From Arcicella gelida (GTDB lineage Bacteria; Bacteroidota; Bacteroidia; Cytophagales; Spirosomataceae), in the NCBI RefSeq assembly GCF_034931025.1, contig NZ_JAYGIL010000016.1, positions 62,001-126,000 on the forward strand: DNA of 64,000 nt. The letters run 5' to 3'. The position numbers and the translations under genes are program-made. Below the pieces are notes generated by a model. It was not told the DNA's origin and made no database searches. It worked only from the letters and a program-made list of their open reading frames with translations. Position 1 is the stretch's first letter. Every line of letters starts with the position of its first letter. Of the stretch, positions 7,033-16,098 are shown in pieces.

Positions 7033-8223
7033 ATGAAAAAAGTAATCATATTATCAATACTTCTTAGCACTTTAGGCTTACAGGCAAAAGCACAGTTTTC
7101 TGTTCAGCAAAATATTGATTATTGTGCTAAACAAGCAAGTAAAACCATCAGTACTTTGCCAACGGATGGACAATTGAATATTCCAAGAAGTATCAATAAG
7201 AATACAAAAGATTGGCGATTGGTTGATTACCAAGATTGGTGTAGCGGCTTTTGGTCGGGTGCTTTATGGTACTTGTATGAAGGAACTAAGAACCCGTTTT
7301 TCAAAACTCAAGCCGAGAGATTCGACAAGCAATTATTCCCATTATCCGAACAAAAAGTAGCTTACGACCACGATTTGGGCTTTCAAATTTTTTGTAGTTA
7401 TGGCAACGGTTACAGACTCACGAAAAATCCCTCTTATAAAAAAGTAATACTCAATACTGCCAATGTGTTGGCAACTTTATACAATCCAAAAGTTGGGACG
7501 ATACTTTCTTGGCCAAGAGAAGTACAGAAATTTGGTGCGCATAATACTATTATTGATAATATGATTAACCTAGAACTATTGTTCTGGGCATCTAAAAATG
7601 GAGGAAATAAAAATCTCTATAAAATTGCCGAAAGACATGCTTTGACGACGATGAAAAATCATTTTAGGGACGATTATACTTCATATCATGTGGTTTTGTA
7701 TGATACCTTGACGGGAAAAAAAATCAAAGGAATTACTCACCAAGGCTACGCTGACAATACCATGTGGGCAAGAGGGCAATCGTGGGCTATTTACGGTTTT
7801 ACAATGTGTTATCGTGAAACAAAGAATACTAAATTTTTAGATTTTGCTCAGAAAGTGACTGACGTGTATTTAAAAAACTTACCTGACGAAAGCCTAATTC
7901 CTTTTTGGGATTTTAATGTGTCTGATATTCCTAACGCTCCTCGTGATGCTTCTGCGGCTGCTGTTACTGCTTCTGCTTTATTAGAACTTTCTACTTTGGT
8001 AAAAGATAAAAAGAAGGCTGCGTTTTATTATTCAAAAGCAAAGAAAATGCTTGAAAGTCTATCAACGACAAACTATCAAAGTGGCACAGTGAATAATGCT
8101 TTTTTATTGCATTCGACAGGAAATATGCCAATCGGTGGAGAAATAGATGCTTCAATCATTTATGCCGACTATTATTACATCGAAGCTTTGTTGCGATATA
8201 AGAAAATGAATCAAAATAAATAA
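7033..8223 (+). CDS. Glycoside hydrolase family 88, unsaturated uronyl hydrolase
   Basis: This removes the 4,5-unsaturated uronic acid that polysaccharide lyases leave at the non-reducing end of oligosaccharides. ATG 7033 is preferred over 7003 because it begins a clean signal peptide (MKKVIILSILLSTLG to QAKAQ). The alpha/alpha barrel carries DHDLGF with D114 and DNMINLELLFW with D175. The spacing of 61 equals that of the catalytic pair D88/D149 of Bacillus UGL. The C-terminal FWDFN, then PRDASAAAVTASALLEL, is a family hallmark. It probably acts in the periplasm. It is the first gene of the operon, 19 bases before the GH97 gene. Confidence 0.93.
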   Translation: MKKVIILSILLSTLGLQAKAQFSVQQNIDYCAKQASKTISTLPTDGQLNIPRSINKNTKDWRLVDYQDWCSGFWSGALWYLYEGTKNPFFKTQAERFDKQLFPLSEQKVAYDHDLGFQIFCSYGNGYRLTKNPSYKKVILNTANVLATLYNPKVGTILSWPREVQKFGAHNTIIDNMINLELLFWASKNGGNKNLYKIAERHALTTMKNHFRDDYTSYHVVLYDTLTGKKIKGITHQGYADNTMWARGQSWAIYGFTMCYRETKNTKFLDFAQKVTDVYLKNLPDESLIPFWDFNVSDIPNAPRDASAAAVTASALLELSTLVKDKKKAAFYYSKAKKMLESLSTTNYQSGTVNNAFLLHSTGNMPIGGEIDASIIYADYYYIEALLRYKKMNQNK

Positions 8224-8242
8224 ATACCCTTTATTCTGAATA

Positions 8243-10144
8243 ATGATGAAAAAGATTTTAACGATACTTTTTACCTTGGTTTGTACTAATATTTTGTTGG
8301 CTCAAAAAGGCTTAATTGATAGTACAAAAACAACGATTACTTCACCCGATAAAAATATCCTTTGTACTGTTTATCAGAAGATTGATGAAAATGGAAAGAA
8401 AGCCATTTTTTATACTATAAACTATAAAAATAAAGCTGTAGTATTAGAATCTGAATTGGATATTCAGTTGGATAATCACCTTTCAGAATTAGCGATGGCT
8501 TTGAAAGTTGATAAAACTGAAAAATGGTGTGAAGATTTACAGTTTGTGGGCATAAAAAAGATTCAAAAAGATACTACATGGAAGCCACTTTATGGCGAGC
8601 GTTCGTTGATTAGAGATCATTATGAAGCCACCAATATAGCTTTTAAAAAGGCAAGTAATGCCGATTATACACTTGAAATTCAAGTAAGAGTTTACGATGC
8701 TGGCGTGGCAATTCGTTATTATTTTCCAGAAAATCCTAAAGGATCTTATTATCAAATCACGGCGGAGAATACTGAATTTACTTTACCTAAAGGAACAACT
8801 GCATTTTATACGCAATGGGCACAAGGGAAATATGCCGAATTACCGCTAGAAAATTGGGTAGATGCTGGTGAAAGACCAATGCCTTTGCGGTTAAGTAATG
8901 GTTTGTGGGCTTGTTTAGCGGAGGCTCAAATGGTAGATTATGCCAGAGCTAAATTCATCATCAGTAAAACAAAAAAGAATACCATTCAAACAGCATTATA
9001 CGGTGGGGTAGATGGTATTACGTATTTTGGTACGCCTTGGCGTGTAATTATGGTGGCAGAAACCGAAGGTAAATTGATTGAGAATAACGACATTATCCTG
9101 AATTTGAATACGCCTAATAAGATAGCCAATACCGATTGGATAAAGCCGGGTAAAATAATTCGTGAGATGACTCTTACTACCGAAGGTGCTAAAGCAGCGA
9201 TTGATTTTGCCGTAAAAAGAAATCTACAATATGTGCTTTTCGACTGGAAGTGGTATGGTCCCGCCCTTACTTGGGATACTGATGCTACGCAAGTAAAAGC
9301 GAAAATGGATATGGCTGAAATAGTGGCTTATGGCAAAGAACGTGGTGTAGGAATTTGGCTGTATGTAAACTTGCAATCGTTGTATAAACAAGCAGATGAG
9401 ATTTTTCCATTGTATAAAAAATGGGGAATCAAAGGAGTTAAATTTGGTTTTGTGCAAACTGGTAGCCATCGCTGGACTACTTGGGTAGAGGAGGCTATTA
9501 AAAAATGTGCTGATAATCAGTTAATGGTGAACGTTCATGACGACTGGCGTCCGACTGGAGAAATGCGTACTTATCCAAACTTAATGACAGCCGAAGGAGT
9601 AAGAGGAAACGAAGAAATGCCAGATGCAACACACAACGTAACATTACCTTTTACAAGATACATTGGCGGTGCAGCAGATTATACGATTTGTTATTTCGAT
9701 AAGCGTATCAAAACTACTCATGCTCATCAATTAGCAATGGCAGCAGTATATTATAGCCCATTACAAACCTTGTTTTGGTACGACCAACCAAAAGCTAGTA
9801 ATGATGAACCAGAGTTAGAATTTTGGAATAAAATTCCGACGACTTGGGATGAAACAAGAGTAATTCAAGGAGAAATATCAAAATATATCACCACTGCTAG
9901 AAGAAGTGGAAAGGATTGGTTTGTGGGTACATTAACGAGTAACGAAGGAAGAAACTTAAAAATAAAACTAGATTTTTTACCTGAGGGCATTAAATATACC
10001 GCCAATATTTATGCCGATGACAGTACTTTAACAAGTACAACAAAAGTCGGTATCCAACGCATTACAGTAGATAGCTCTACCGTATTGGATGCTAAACTTT
10101 TACCATCTGGAGGGCAAGCAATTTGGCTTACACCACAAAAATAA
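8243..10144 (+). CDS. Glycoside hydrolase family 97
   Basis: An exported 633-residue enzyme of the SusB-like GH97 family, which contains calcium-dependent alpha-glucosidases and alpha-galactosidases. After a signal peptide ending NILLAQ there is an N-terminal beta-sandwich (about residues 30-290), a TIM barrel (FDWKWYGPALTW, GVGIWLYVN, GVKFGFVQTG, MVNVHDDWRPTGEMRTYPN, TAEGVRGNEE) and a short C-terminal beta domain. The glutamates in TAEGVRGNEE lie in the catalytic region of the family. Whether it is inverting or retaining, and which alpha-linked sugar it removes, cannot be decided here. Following a GH88 gene, it probably trims the same oligosaccharides. Confidence 0.93.
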   Translation: MMKKILTILFTLVCTNILLAQKGLIDSTKTTITSPDKNILCTVYQKIDENGKKAIFYTINYKNKAVVLESELDIQLDNHLSELAMALKVDKTEKWCEDLQFVGIKKIQKDTTWKPLYGERSLIRDHYEATNIAFKKASNADYTLEIQVRVYDAGVAIRYYFPENPKGSYYQITAENTEFTLPKGTTAFYTQWAQGKYAELPLENWVDAGERPMPLRLSNGLWACLAEAQMVDYARAKFIISKTKKNTIQTALYGGVDGITYFGTPWRVIMVAETEGKLIENNDIILNLNTPNKIANTDWIKPGKIIREMTLTTEGAKAAIDFAVKRNLQYVLFDWKWYGPALTWDTDATQVKAKMDMAEIVAYGKERGVGIWLYVNLQSLYKQADEIFPLYKKWGIKGVKFGFVQTGSHRWTTWVEEAIKKCADNQLMVNVHDDWRPTGEMRTYPNLMTAEGVRGNEEMPDATHNVTLPFTRYIGGAADYTICYFDKRIKTTHAHQLAMAAVYYSPLQTLFWYDQPKASNDEPELEFWNKIPTTWDETRVIQGEISKYITTARRSGKDWFVGTLTSNEGRNLKIKLDFLPEGIKYTANIYADDSTLTSTTKVGIQRITVDSSTVLDAKLLPSGGQAIWLTPQK

Positions 10145-10198
10145 CATCATGAAACATTAATAGCATTATTATAAAACCTTTCTAAAAAACACTTTTAG

Positions 10199-10219
10199 GG
10201 TTTGTCGTTAAAACAAACC
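10199..10219 (+). repeat. Small inverted repeat in the GH97-ROK gap
   Basis: The arms GGTTTGT and ACAAACC surround a seven-base loop and are followed by TTAATTGTTTTTC. It lies in the 106-base gap of the operon. It could be a weak attenuator or an mRNA-stabilising hairpin that sets different expression upstream and downstream. Confidence 0.35.
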
Positions 10220-10250
10220 TTAATTGTTTTTCATATGAATTTTTAAACGT

Positions 10251-11111
10251 ATGTACATCGGAGTTGATATCGGAGGCTCGCACATCACAGCAGCACAAGT
10301 AAATATTAAAGAGGGGAAAATCATTACTTCATCAATTGTAAGAAGTAAGATAAATCCTCATGCTTCGTCAGAAGAAATCTTAACAGCTTGGGTAAACGCA
10401 ATTGTCGAAACTAGCAATCAAGCAAAAACCTATTATTTGGGTATAGCCATGCCCGGACCATTTGATTATGAAAATGGAATATGCTTGATGAAGAATGTTA
10501 ATAAATACGAAAGTTTATATGGCTTAAATATCAGAAATGAGCTTTCTGAACGACTTTCTATACTTACTAAAAACATCAGTTTTAGAAATGACTCTGAAGC
10601 ATTTTTAGAAGGAGAAATGCTTTTTGGGGCGGGTCAACATTATGAAAAAGCGATTGGAATAACGATGGGAACAGGCTTAGGAACATCAATATACAATGAT
10701 GGAGATGCCAAAGACATGGCAATGGGAATTAACCATCAATTACTAGAAGGTGTTGCCGAAGACTATATTTCTACCCGTTGGTTTGTAAAACGTTATCATG
10801 AATTAACAGGTAAAACCGTTGATGGAGCCAAGCAATTAGTAGAAAATTTTGAAAGCGATGAAGCCTCGCAAGAAGTATTCACAGAGTTTGCCCAAAATGT
10901 ATGCTTATTTGTTGATGATTTTACTAAAATTTTCAATCCAGAATTAATTATAGTGGGTGGAAATATCGTAGGAGCTTCATCTTTATTTTTTCCAGCAGTA
11001 GAAAAAATGTTAGCAAGAAATACACCTAAAATACAGCTTATCAAATCTTCTCTGAACGAACAAGCGGCTTTAATGGGTGCGGTTGGTCTATGGAAAAAAC
11101 AATTAAAATAA
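10251..11111 (+). CDS. ROK family sugar kinase
   Basis: A 286-residue ATP-dependent kinase of the ROK family, probably phosphorylating the hexose freed by this operon. The N-terminal phosphate loop is YIGVDIGGSHI. AMPGPFDYENG and MGTGLGTSIYNDG form the sugar- and nucleotide-binding parts, and the C-terminus has NPELIIVGGNIVG. The cysteine-rich zinc motif CxCGxxGC found in many ROK kinases is absent; the matching stretch reads EDYISTRW. Substrate not determined. It lies nine bases before the transporter gene, which supports an uptake-and-phosphorylation pair. Confidence 0.9.
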   Translation: MYIGVDIGGSHITAAQVNIKEGKIITSSIVRSKINPHASSEEILTAWVNAIVETSNQAKTYYLGIAMPGPFDYENGICLMKNVNKYESLYGLNIRNELSERLSILTKNISFRNDSEAFLEGEMLFGAGQHYEKAIGITMGTGLGTSIYNDGDAKDMAMGINHQLLEGVAEDYISTRWFVKRYHELTGKTVDGAKQLVENFESDEASQEVFTEFAQNVCLFVDDFTKIFNPELIIVGGNIVGASSLFFPAVEKMLARNTPKIQLIKSSLNEQAALMGAVGLWKKQLK

Positions 11112-11120
11112 ATTTCAATA

Positions 11121-12344
11121 ATGACTCAAAAGATAAAACTAACCGAAAAGCAATACCTCGTTACTTTCGTTTTTGTTACTTCACTTTTTATGCTTTGGGG
11201 CATTGCCCATTCAATGAGTGATGTATTGAATAAGCATTTTCAGAATGTATTGAATGTTTCTAAATCTCAATCTGGATTAATTCAGCTTTCTGTTTTTGGC
11301 GCTTATGCTGTGATGAGTATTCCAGCGGGAATATTCATGAAAAAGTTTGGTTACAAAAATGGAGTACTCTTTGGTTTATCGCTTTTTGCGATTGGTACTT
11401 TTTTGTTTGTTCCTGCTGCCAATGCTACGTCGTTTACCATGTTTCGTCTAGCACTATTTATTTTGGGTTGTGGTATGGCAACGCTCGAAACCGTTGCTCA
11501 TCCTTTTGTGGCATCCTTAGGAAATCAGCAAACTAGCGATCAACGAATTAACTTTTCGCAGTCGTTTAATGCTGTTGGTACCATTATTGGTCCAGCTATT
11601 GGTTCTTATTTTTTATTGAGTGGAAATGCTGAACATTCCAACGATTTAGATTCCGTTAAAACCCTTTATACAGCCATTGGTTCTGTAATCGCTTGTATTG
11701 CTATCGCTTTCTCTTTTGTAAAAGTTCCTGCCTTTACTGATGCTCACGAGATACTTGAAGACGATGTTAAAAATCCATCATTTAATACTTCTGAAAAAAC
11801 TTTATGGCAGAATCGTCATTTTGTATGGGCAGTAATTGCACAATTTTTTAATGTAGGAGCTCAAGCTGGTACTTGGTCTTACTTTATTAATTATGGTCAT
11901 GAAGTAATGGGCTTTACCGATGCAACTGCTGGTAATTATATGATTATCTTCATGGCAATGATGGCATTGGGTCGTTTTGTGGGTACTTATTTAATGAAAT
12001 TTATTCAGCCAAATATTTTGTTATCATTCTTCTCATTAGGCAGTATTATTTCGTGTTTAATTGTGGCTCAAGCTTGGGGCTGGACTTCATACATTGCTCT
12101 GATGTTTATTAATTTCTTTTTCAGCATCATATTCCCAACCATTTTTAGTTTAGGACTTAAAAGTTTAGGAAAACATACACAACAAGCATCTTCATTTATT
12201 TCAATGGGAGTTGTTGGTGGGGCTTTCTTCCCGTTATTAATGGGTTTAGTCGCTAACCAAAATGTGGCTCATGCTTATTATTTGCCGATTTTATGTTATG
12301 TCATTATCTTTTTATTTGCCTTTAAAATGTATAAAGTGAAGTAG
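11121..12344 (+). CDS. FucP-type sugar:proton symporter, MFS
   Basis: An inner-membrane major facilitator of 407 residues with twelve predicted helices. The FucP/glucose-galactose transporter signature is clear: MLWGIAHSMSDVLNKHFQ, SVFGAYAVMSIPAGIFMKKF and ETVAHPFVASLG. It probably imports the monosaccharide released in the periplasm by the GH88 and GH97 enzymes. Members of this branch carry fucose, glucose, galactose, N-acetylglucosamine and similar sugars, and the specificity cannot be read from sequence. It sits between the ROK kinase and the lyase gene. Confidence 0.92.
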   Translation: MTQKIKLTEKQYLVTFVFVTSLFMLWGIAHSMSDVLNKHFQNVLNVSKSQSGLIQLSVFGAYAVMSIPAGIFMKKFGYKNGVLFGLSLFAIGTFLFVPAANATSFTMFRLALFILGCGMATLETVAHPFVASLGNQQTSDQRINFSQSFNAVGTIIGPAIGSYFLLSGNAEHSNDLDSVKTLYTAIGSVIACIAIAFSFVKVPAFTDAHEILEDDVKNPSFNTSEKTLWQNRHFVWAVIAQFFNVGAQAGTWSYFINYGHEVMGFTDATAGNYMIIFMAMMALGRFVGTYLMKFIQPNILLSFFSLGSIISCLIVAQAWGWTSYIALMFINFFFSIIFPTIFSLGLKSLGKHTQQASSFISMGVVGGAFFPLLMGLVANQNVAHAYYLPILCYVIIFLFAFKMYKVK

Positions 12345-12397
12345 CGTTTGTGGTGAGTGATTTCATATTTCTGCAAAAAGATGAAAATGATACAACA

Positions 12398-12511
12398 ATG
12401 ATTAAAGAAGTAAGAGAAGCCTTTCAAGCTGAAACAGGGCATTTTGCCTCCAAGCCCAAATGGCTTTTTATTACCAGAGAAAAAACATCAAAACAATTAT
12501 TAAGAGCATAA
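12398..12511 (+). CDS. Possible 37-residue ORF in the MFS-lyase gap
   Basis: ATG 12398 opens 37 codons ending at 12511, and the frame is open back to a GTG at 12353. The product has a mixed, protein-like composition (MIKEVREAFQAETGHFASK, then PKWLFITREK), unlike random AT-rich spacer. I do not recognise it. It may be a small protein or a remnant of a lost gene. It ends six bases before the lyase start codon, so translation through it could feed the next gene. Confidence 0.25.
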   Translation: MIKEVREAFQAETGHFASKPKWLFITREKTSKQLLRA

Positions 12512-12516
12512 AACCA

Positions 12517-14793
12517 ATGAAAGTAAAACAGCTATTCGTCCTTATTACTTTTTTTTGTTATTTTTCAATAACAACTTTTGCCCAAAAACATCAGAATCTG
12601 TATTTCACAAAAGACAGAGTTGATTTACTAAAGCAAAGGATAGCCAAAGAGGAGGAGTTTAAGAATAATTGGAATGATGTACTTTCAGAGGCAAATGTAT
12701 TGTTGACAAAAAAGGATTACGGTAAAATTGATTACTTATCGTTAGCCTATTTGGTAACAGGTGAAAAAAAATATGCAGATAAAACAAAATCCCTTCTATT
12801 GGATTTGTGTACTCGTACTACGTGGTCGAACCCAGAAATGCTAAAACGCCAACCTGCTTGGTCTTCAGATTTAAAGACGGCTGAAAACTGTTGGAATGTA
12901 GCGATGGGTTTAGAAGGTATTTATAACGAACTAACCAAAGACGAACGAAAGACAATCGTTGATGGTGTAATGCGAATGGGCATTCGCCCTGCCGTCAACG
13001 AATGGCTTTTGCCCGAAAACCGTATTCATAGTTTAAACTCTATGGGGCATAACTGGTGGACTGCCTGCGTGTATATGGCAGGAGTAGCTTCATTAGCTGT
13101 TAAAGACGATGCCCCAGAAGTAAATGCTTGGATTGAGGAAATGAATCAAGCATCAAAAGAATGGTTTAGTTTTTCAGGTGACCAATTACAGTCAAAACCA
13201 AAAACGTGGGATGCCAAAGGCGGAATGTACGAAAGTGTAAATTATGCTGCTTTCGGAGTGTCTGAATACTTGTTTTTTCGTTTAGCTCACCAGAATGTAC
13301 TTCCCAAAGTAAAACAACCCGAAATTTCACTATTGAAAAACATTCCTAATTTCTTTATGCACGTTGCTTATCCACGTGAAGGAATGTTGTATTCATTAAA
13401 CTTTGGAGATAGCCATAAAAATATAGTAGGCGAACGCCCTGTGAAATTACTTTGGGCATTGGGTTATCAAAATCCAAATGCTTTATGGTATTTGAATCAA
13501 ATAGAAAATTTCCAACATCGAGAAGGCTTGTTTAAAAATGCGCCTTTGGGAATAATGTATCATCCAGAGATGAGTAAAGCTCCTGCTTTACCAAATTTAC
13601 CTACGTCCGAAATTTTTGAAGATATGGACTGGACTACCATGCGGGCTTCTTGGGAGAAAAATGCTACGATGTTAGGCATAAAGTCGGGGCATACTTGGAA
13701 TCACTCGCACGCAGATGCTAATTCATTTATACTTTTTCATAAAGGAGAAGCTGTGATTAAAGATGCTGGAAATAGTAGTTATGGCACAAAGGAATATCCA
13801 GAGTATTTTTTTCAAAGCCCTGCTCATAATGTACTTACTTTCAATGGAAAATATCAACCGAAAGAACAACAATACGGCGGTTCGCCATTACGTGGTGAGA
13901 TGAGCGAATTGCTTGATGCAGGAGATATTAAGTATGTAATGGCGAATGGTACAGGCCCAACATCAAGTGTTTATGCTAGAAATTTTCGTCATTTTTTGTG
14001 GCTAGGCAAAGTAATTCTAGTGATTGATGATGTGAAAGCTTATGAAGCTGGTAAATTTGAATGGCTTTTGCATCCAGAAGGAGAATCTAAAAAAGAGCGT
14101 GGCGACATCAGTATCATCAACAAAAATGCTTCTGTATTAGTACGTCCATTATTTCCAGAAACATTAGTTGAAACAGGATTTAATCATGATTTTCCAGAGA
14201 AAATGATTCTGTCTGAAATACTTGCTCCGAAAGAAGATAATGTAAAAGAACAAGAGAAATATTATAGTATTGCTTCGCCAGAACCAATGCGGCAAACAAA
14301 ATTTATTACGGCTATCATTTTAAAAGATTCGGTAAACGATAAAAATATTCCAGAAATAGAGCGTTTGAAAGGAGATGAGATGATTGGAGTACGTATCAAA
14401 CAAAATGGAAAAATAACCGATGTATATTTGAATCTACAAGCTGACGGACGATTGATGCACTTAAATAGTATCAAAACCTTTAATGGATTTACAACAGACG
14501 CTTATTTGACAAGTATTACTTATCCAGAAAATAAGCCTAATGAAATAAGTGATTACTTTATTGGTTACGGAAGCTTTTTACGGAAAGAAAACAAAACGCT
14601 TTACAGCTCTCTTTCTAAATTATTTTTTATAGCAAAAAAACAAGATAAAACGTTTAATATAAACGTTAGTGGTCAGCCAATTATTAATGCTACTTTTAGT
14701 CTTGATAAAAAGCCAGAAACTGTGATTGTTAATAAGCAAGTAAGTACGATTGATTATACAAATGGTCAATTGAAAATTAGGCTAGAAAAATAA
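12517..14793 (+). CDS. Heparinase II/III-like polysaccharide lyase
   Basis: A predicted exported lyase of 758 residues when started at ATG 12517, which gives a good signal peptide (VLITFFCYFSITTFAQ); an in-frame extension to 12460 exists. The N-terminal alpha/alpha toroid (about 40-360) contains HSLNSMGHNWWTACVY and GGMYESVNYAAFG. The heparinase II/III beta-sheet domain starts near 370 with SGHTWNHSHADANSF (H392, N395, H396, H398, D400). Lyases of this fold cut uronic-acid polymers by beta-elimination, making the unsaturated ends that GH88 enzymes remove. The PL family and polymer cannot be set from sequence alone. Confidence 0.88.
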   Translation: MKVKQLFVLITFFCYFSITTFAQKHQNLYFTKDRVDLLKQRIAKEEEFKNNWNDVLSEANVLLTKKDYGKIDYLSLAYLVTGEKKYADKTKSLLLDLCTRTTWSNPEMLKRQPAWSSDLKTAENCWNVAMGLEGIYNELTKDERKTIVDGVMRMGIRPAVNEWLLPENRIHSLNSMGHNWWTACVYMAGVASLAVKDDAPEVNAWIEEMNQASKEWFSFSGDQLQSKPKTWDAKGGMYESVNYAAFGVSEYLFFRLAHQNVLPKVKQPEISLLKNIPNFFMHVAYPREGMLYSLNFGDSHKNIVGERPVKLLWALGYQNPNALWYLNQIENFQHREGLFKNAPLGIMYHPEMSKAPALPNLPTSEIFEDMDWTTMRASWEKNATMLGIKSGHTWNHSHADANSFILFHKGEAVIKDAGNSSYGTKEYPEYFFQSPAHNVLTFNGKYQPKEQQYGGSPLRGEMSELLDAGDIKYVMANGTGPTSSVYARNFRHFLWLGKVILVIDDVKAYEAGKFEWLLHPEGESKKERGDISIINKNASVLVRPLFPETLVETGFNHDFPEKMILSEILAPKEDNVKEQEKYYSIASPEPMRQTKFITAIILKDSVNDKNIPEIERLKGDEMIGVRIKQNGKITDVYLNLQADGRLMHLNSIKTFNGFTTDAYLTSITYPENKPNEISDYFIGYGSFLRKENKTLYSSLSKLFFIAKKQDKTFNINVSGQPIINATFSLDKKPETVIVNKQVSTIDYTNGQLKIRLEK

Positions 14794-14803
14794 AAACAAA
14801 GTC

Positions 14804-15151
14804 ATGAATATTGAGAAAATTCGAGAAATCTGTTTGTCTTTTCAACATACTTCAGAAGGTATAAAATACGGAGACCAACTCTGTTTCATGGTGATGGGTA
14901 AAGTTTTTTGTTCATCAAATACCAAGAATTTAGATAAAGTAAACTTCAAAGTAGCAGATGATTTATTTGAGGAATTTTGTGATAGAGAAGGTGTTGTTCC
15001 AGCGCCTTACGGCGGAGCAAAATTCAAATGGGTACAAGTATTGAGTTTCGATATATTGACGGATAAAGAATGGAACGATTTCCTCAAAAAATCTTATGAA
15101 TTAGTAAAAGCAAAATTGCCTAAAAAGGCTTTTTTGAAAACAGAAGAATAA
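14804..15151 (+). CDS. MmcQ/YjbR family protein
   Basis: A 115-residue protein of the MmcQ/YjbR family, whose fold resembles the CyaY/double-wing DNA-binding domains. Motifs are IREICLSFQHTSEGIKYGDQ, FCSSN, PAPYGGAKFKWVQV and a C-terminal SYELVKAKLPKK. The biochemical role of the family is not settled. It starts ten bases after the lyase stop codon, so it is cotranscribed with the sugar genes, but nothing indicates that it works on sugars. Confidence 0.88.
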   Translation: MNIEKIREICLSFQHTSEGIKYGDQLCFMVMGKVFCSSNTKNLDKVNFKVADDLFEEFCDREGVVPAPYGGAKFKWVQVLSFDILTDKEWNDFLKKSYELVKAKLPKKAFLKTEE

Positions 15152-15255
15152 GTTTTGCTATCGAAAATTAGCTATTATTTTGATTAAAATACTGCAAAAT
15201 CAAGCTATTTTTTTCACTTTTGTTAATCGAAAATTTATTTAAACAATTTAGCAAA

Positions 15256-16077
15256 ATGAGAATCCTACGAAATACATTATTAACCTTTTTACTCTTTTTT
15301 AACCTAATTTGTTCTGCTGCTGTTGTGGACACTGTTGTTACTTACAGTGCGGCCATGCAAAAAAATATCAAGGCTGTCGTAATTGTGCCAGATAATTATA
15401 AAAGCCACAAAGCTTTACCAGTTGTCTATCTTTTGCATGGTTATAGCGATAATTATGCTGGTTGGTTAACTAAAGCCAAAGGTTTTGAAAAAGCAGTTGA
15501 CCAGTACAATATGATTATTGTTTGTCCAGACGGTGGTTTTTCAAGCTGGTATTGGGATAGTCCCATTGACCCAAGTTATCAATATGAAACCTACGTATCA
15601 ACCGAATTGGTAAAATGGGTAGATGATAATTACAAAACCATCAAAGACCGCAAAGGAAGAGGAATCACAGGTTTAAGTATGGGTGGACATGGTGCCTTGT
15701 ATCTTGCTCTGAAACATCAAGATGTATTTGGTACGGCTGGAAGTATGAGCGGAGGCGTGGATATTCGCCCTTTCCCAAATAATTGGGATATGACAAAACG
15801 CCTTGGGAAATATTCGGAACAACCTGAGCGTTGGGAAAAGAATACCGTAATTAACTTACTTCATTTACTTACGCCCAATTCACTGGCTTTGATTATTGAT
15901 TGTGGCACTGAAGATTTTTTCTATAAAGTAAATGAAAACCTTCATGAACAATTATTATACAGAAATATTCCTCACGATTATCTCACCAGACCGGGTGGTC
16001 ATAACTGGCCATATTGGTATAATGCTATTCAATATCAATTGTTATTCATGAATAATTACTTCGCAAAATCGAAATAA
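15256..16077 (+). CDS. Exported esterase, alpha/beta hydrolase (esterase D-like)
   Basis: A 273-residue secreted hydrolase. ATG 15256 is chosen because MRILRNTLLTFLLFFNLICS is a normal signal peptide; the frame opens earlier only at a TTG (15220). The fold is that of the esterase D/Fes group: VVYLLHGYSDNYAGW (oxyanion loop), GLSMGGHG with nucleophile S141, DCGTEDFF with D220, and GGHNWPYW with H249, so the triad is complete. In this operon it may remove acetyl or other ester groups from the glycan before lyase or hydrolase action, which is inference. Confidence 0.9.
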   Translation: MRILRNTLLTFLLFFNLICSAAVVDTVVTYSAAMQKNIKAVVIVPDNYKSHKALPVVYLLHGYSDNYAGWLTKAKGFEKAVDQYNMIIVCPDGGFSSWYWDSPIDPSYQYETYVSTELVKWVDDNYKTIKDRKGRGITGLSMGGHGALYLALKHQDVFGTAGSMSGGVDIRPFPNNWDMTKRLGKYSEQPERWEKNTVINLLHLLTPNSLALIIDCGTEDFFYKVNENLHEQLLYRNIPHDYLTRPGGHNWPYWYNAIQYQLLFMNNYFAKSK

Positions 16078-16098
16078 TTTTAATATCAATATTTTAAT

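Noticed and set aside
8756..9470. Catalytic change in the GH97 barrel (KFGF where other members have an Asp)
   Set aside because: I recall this form in a whole GH97 subgroup, so it is not evidence of inactivation, and the family's catalytic positions cannot be fixed without an alignment.
15220..15255. TTG-started extension of the esterase
   Set aside because: The extension would precede a complete signal peptide that begins at ATG 15256.
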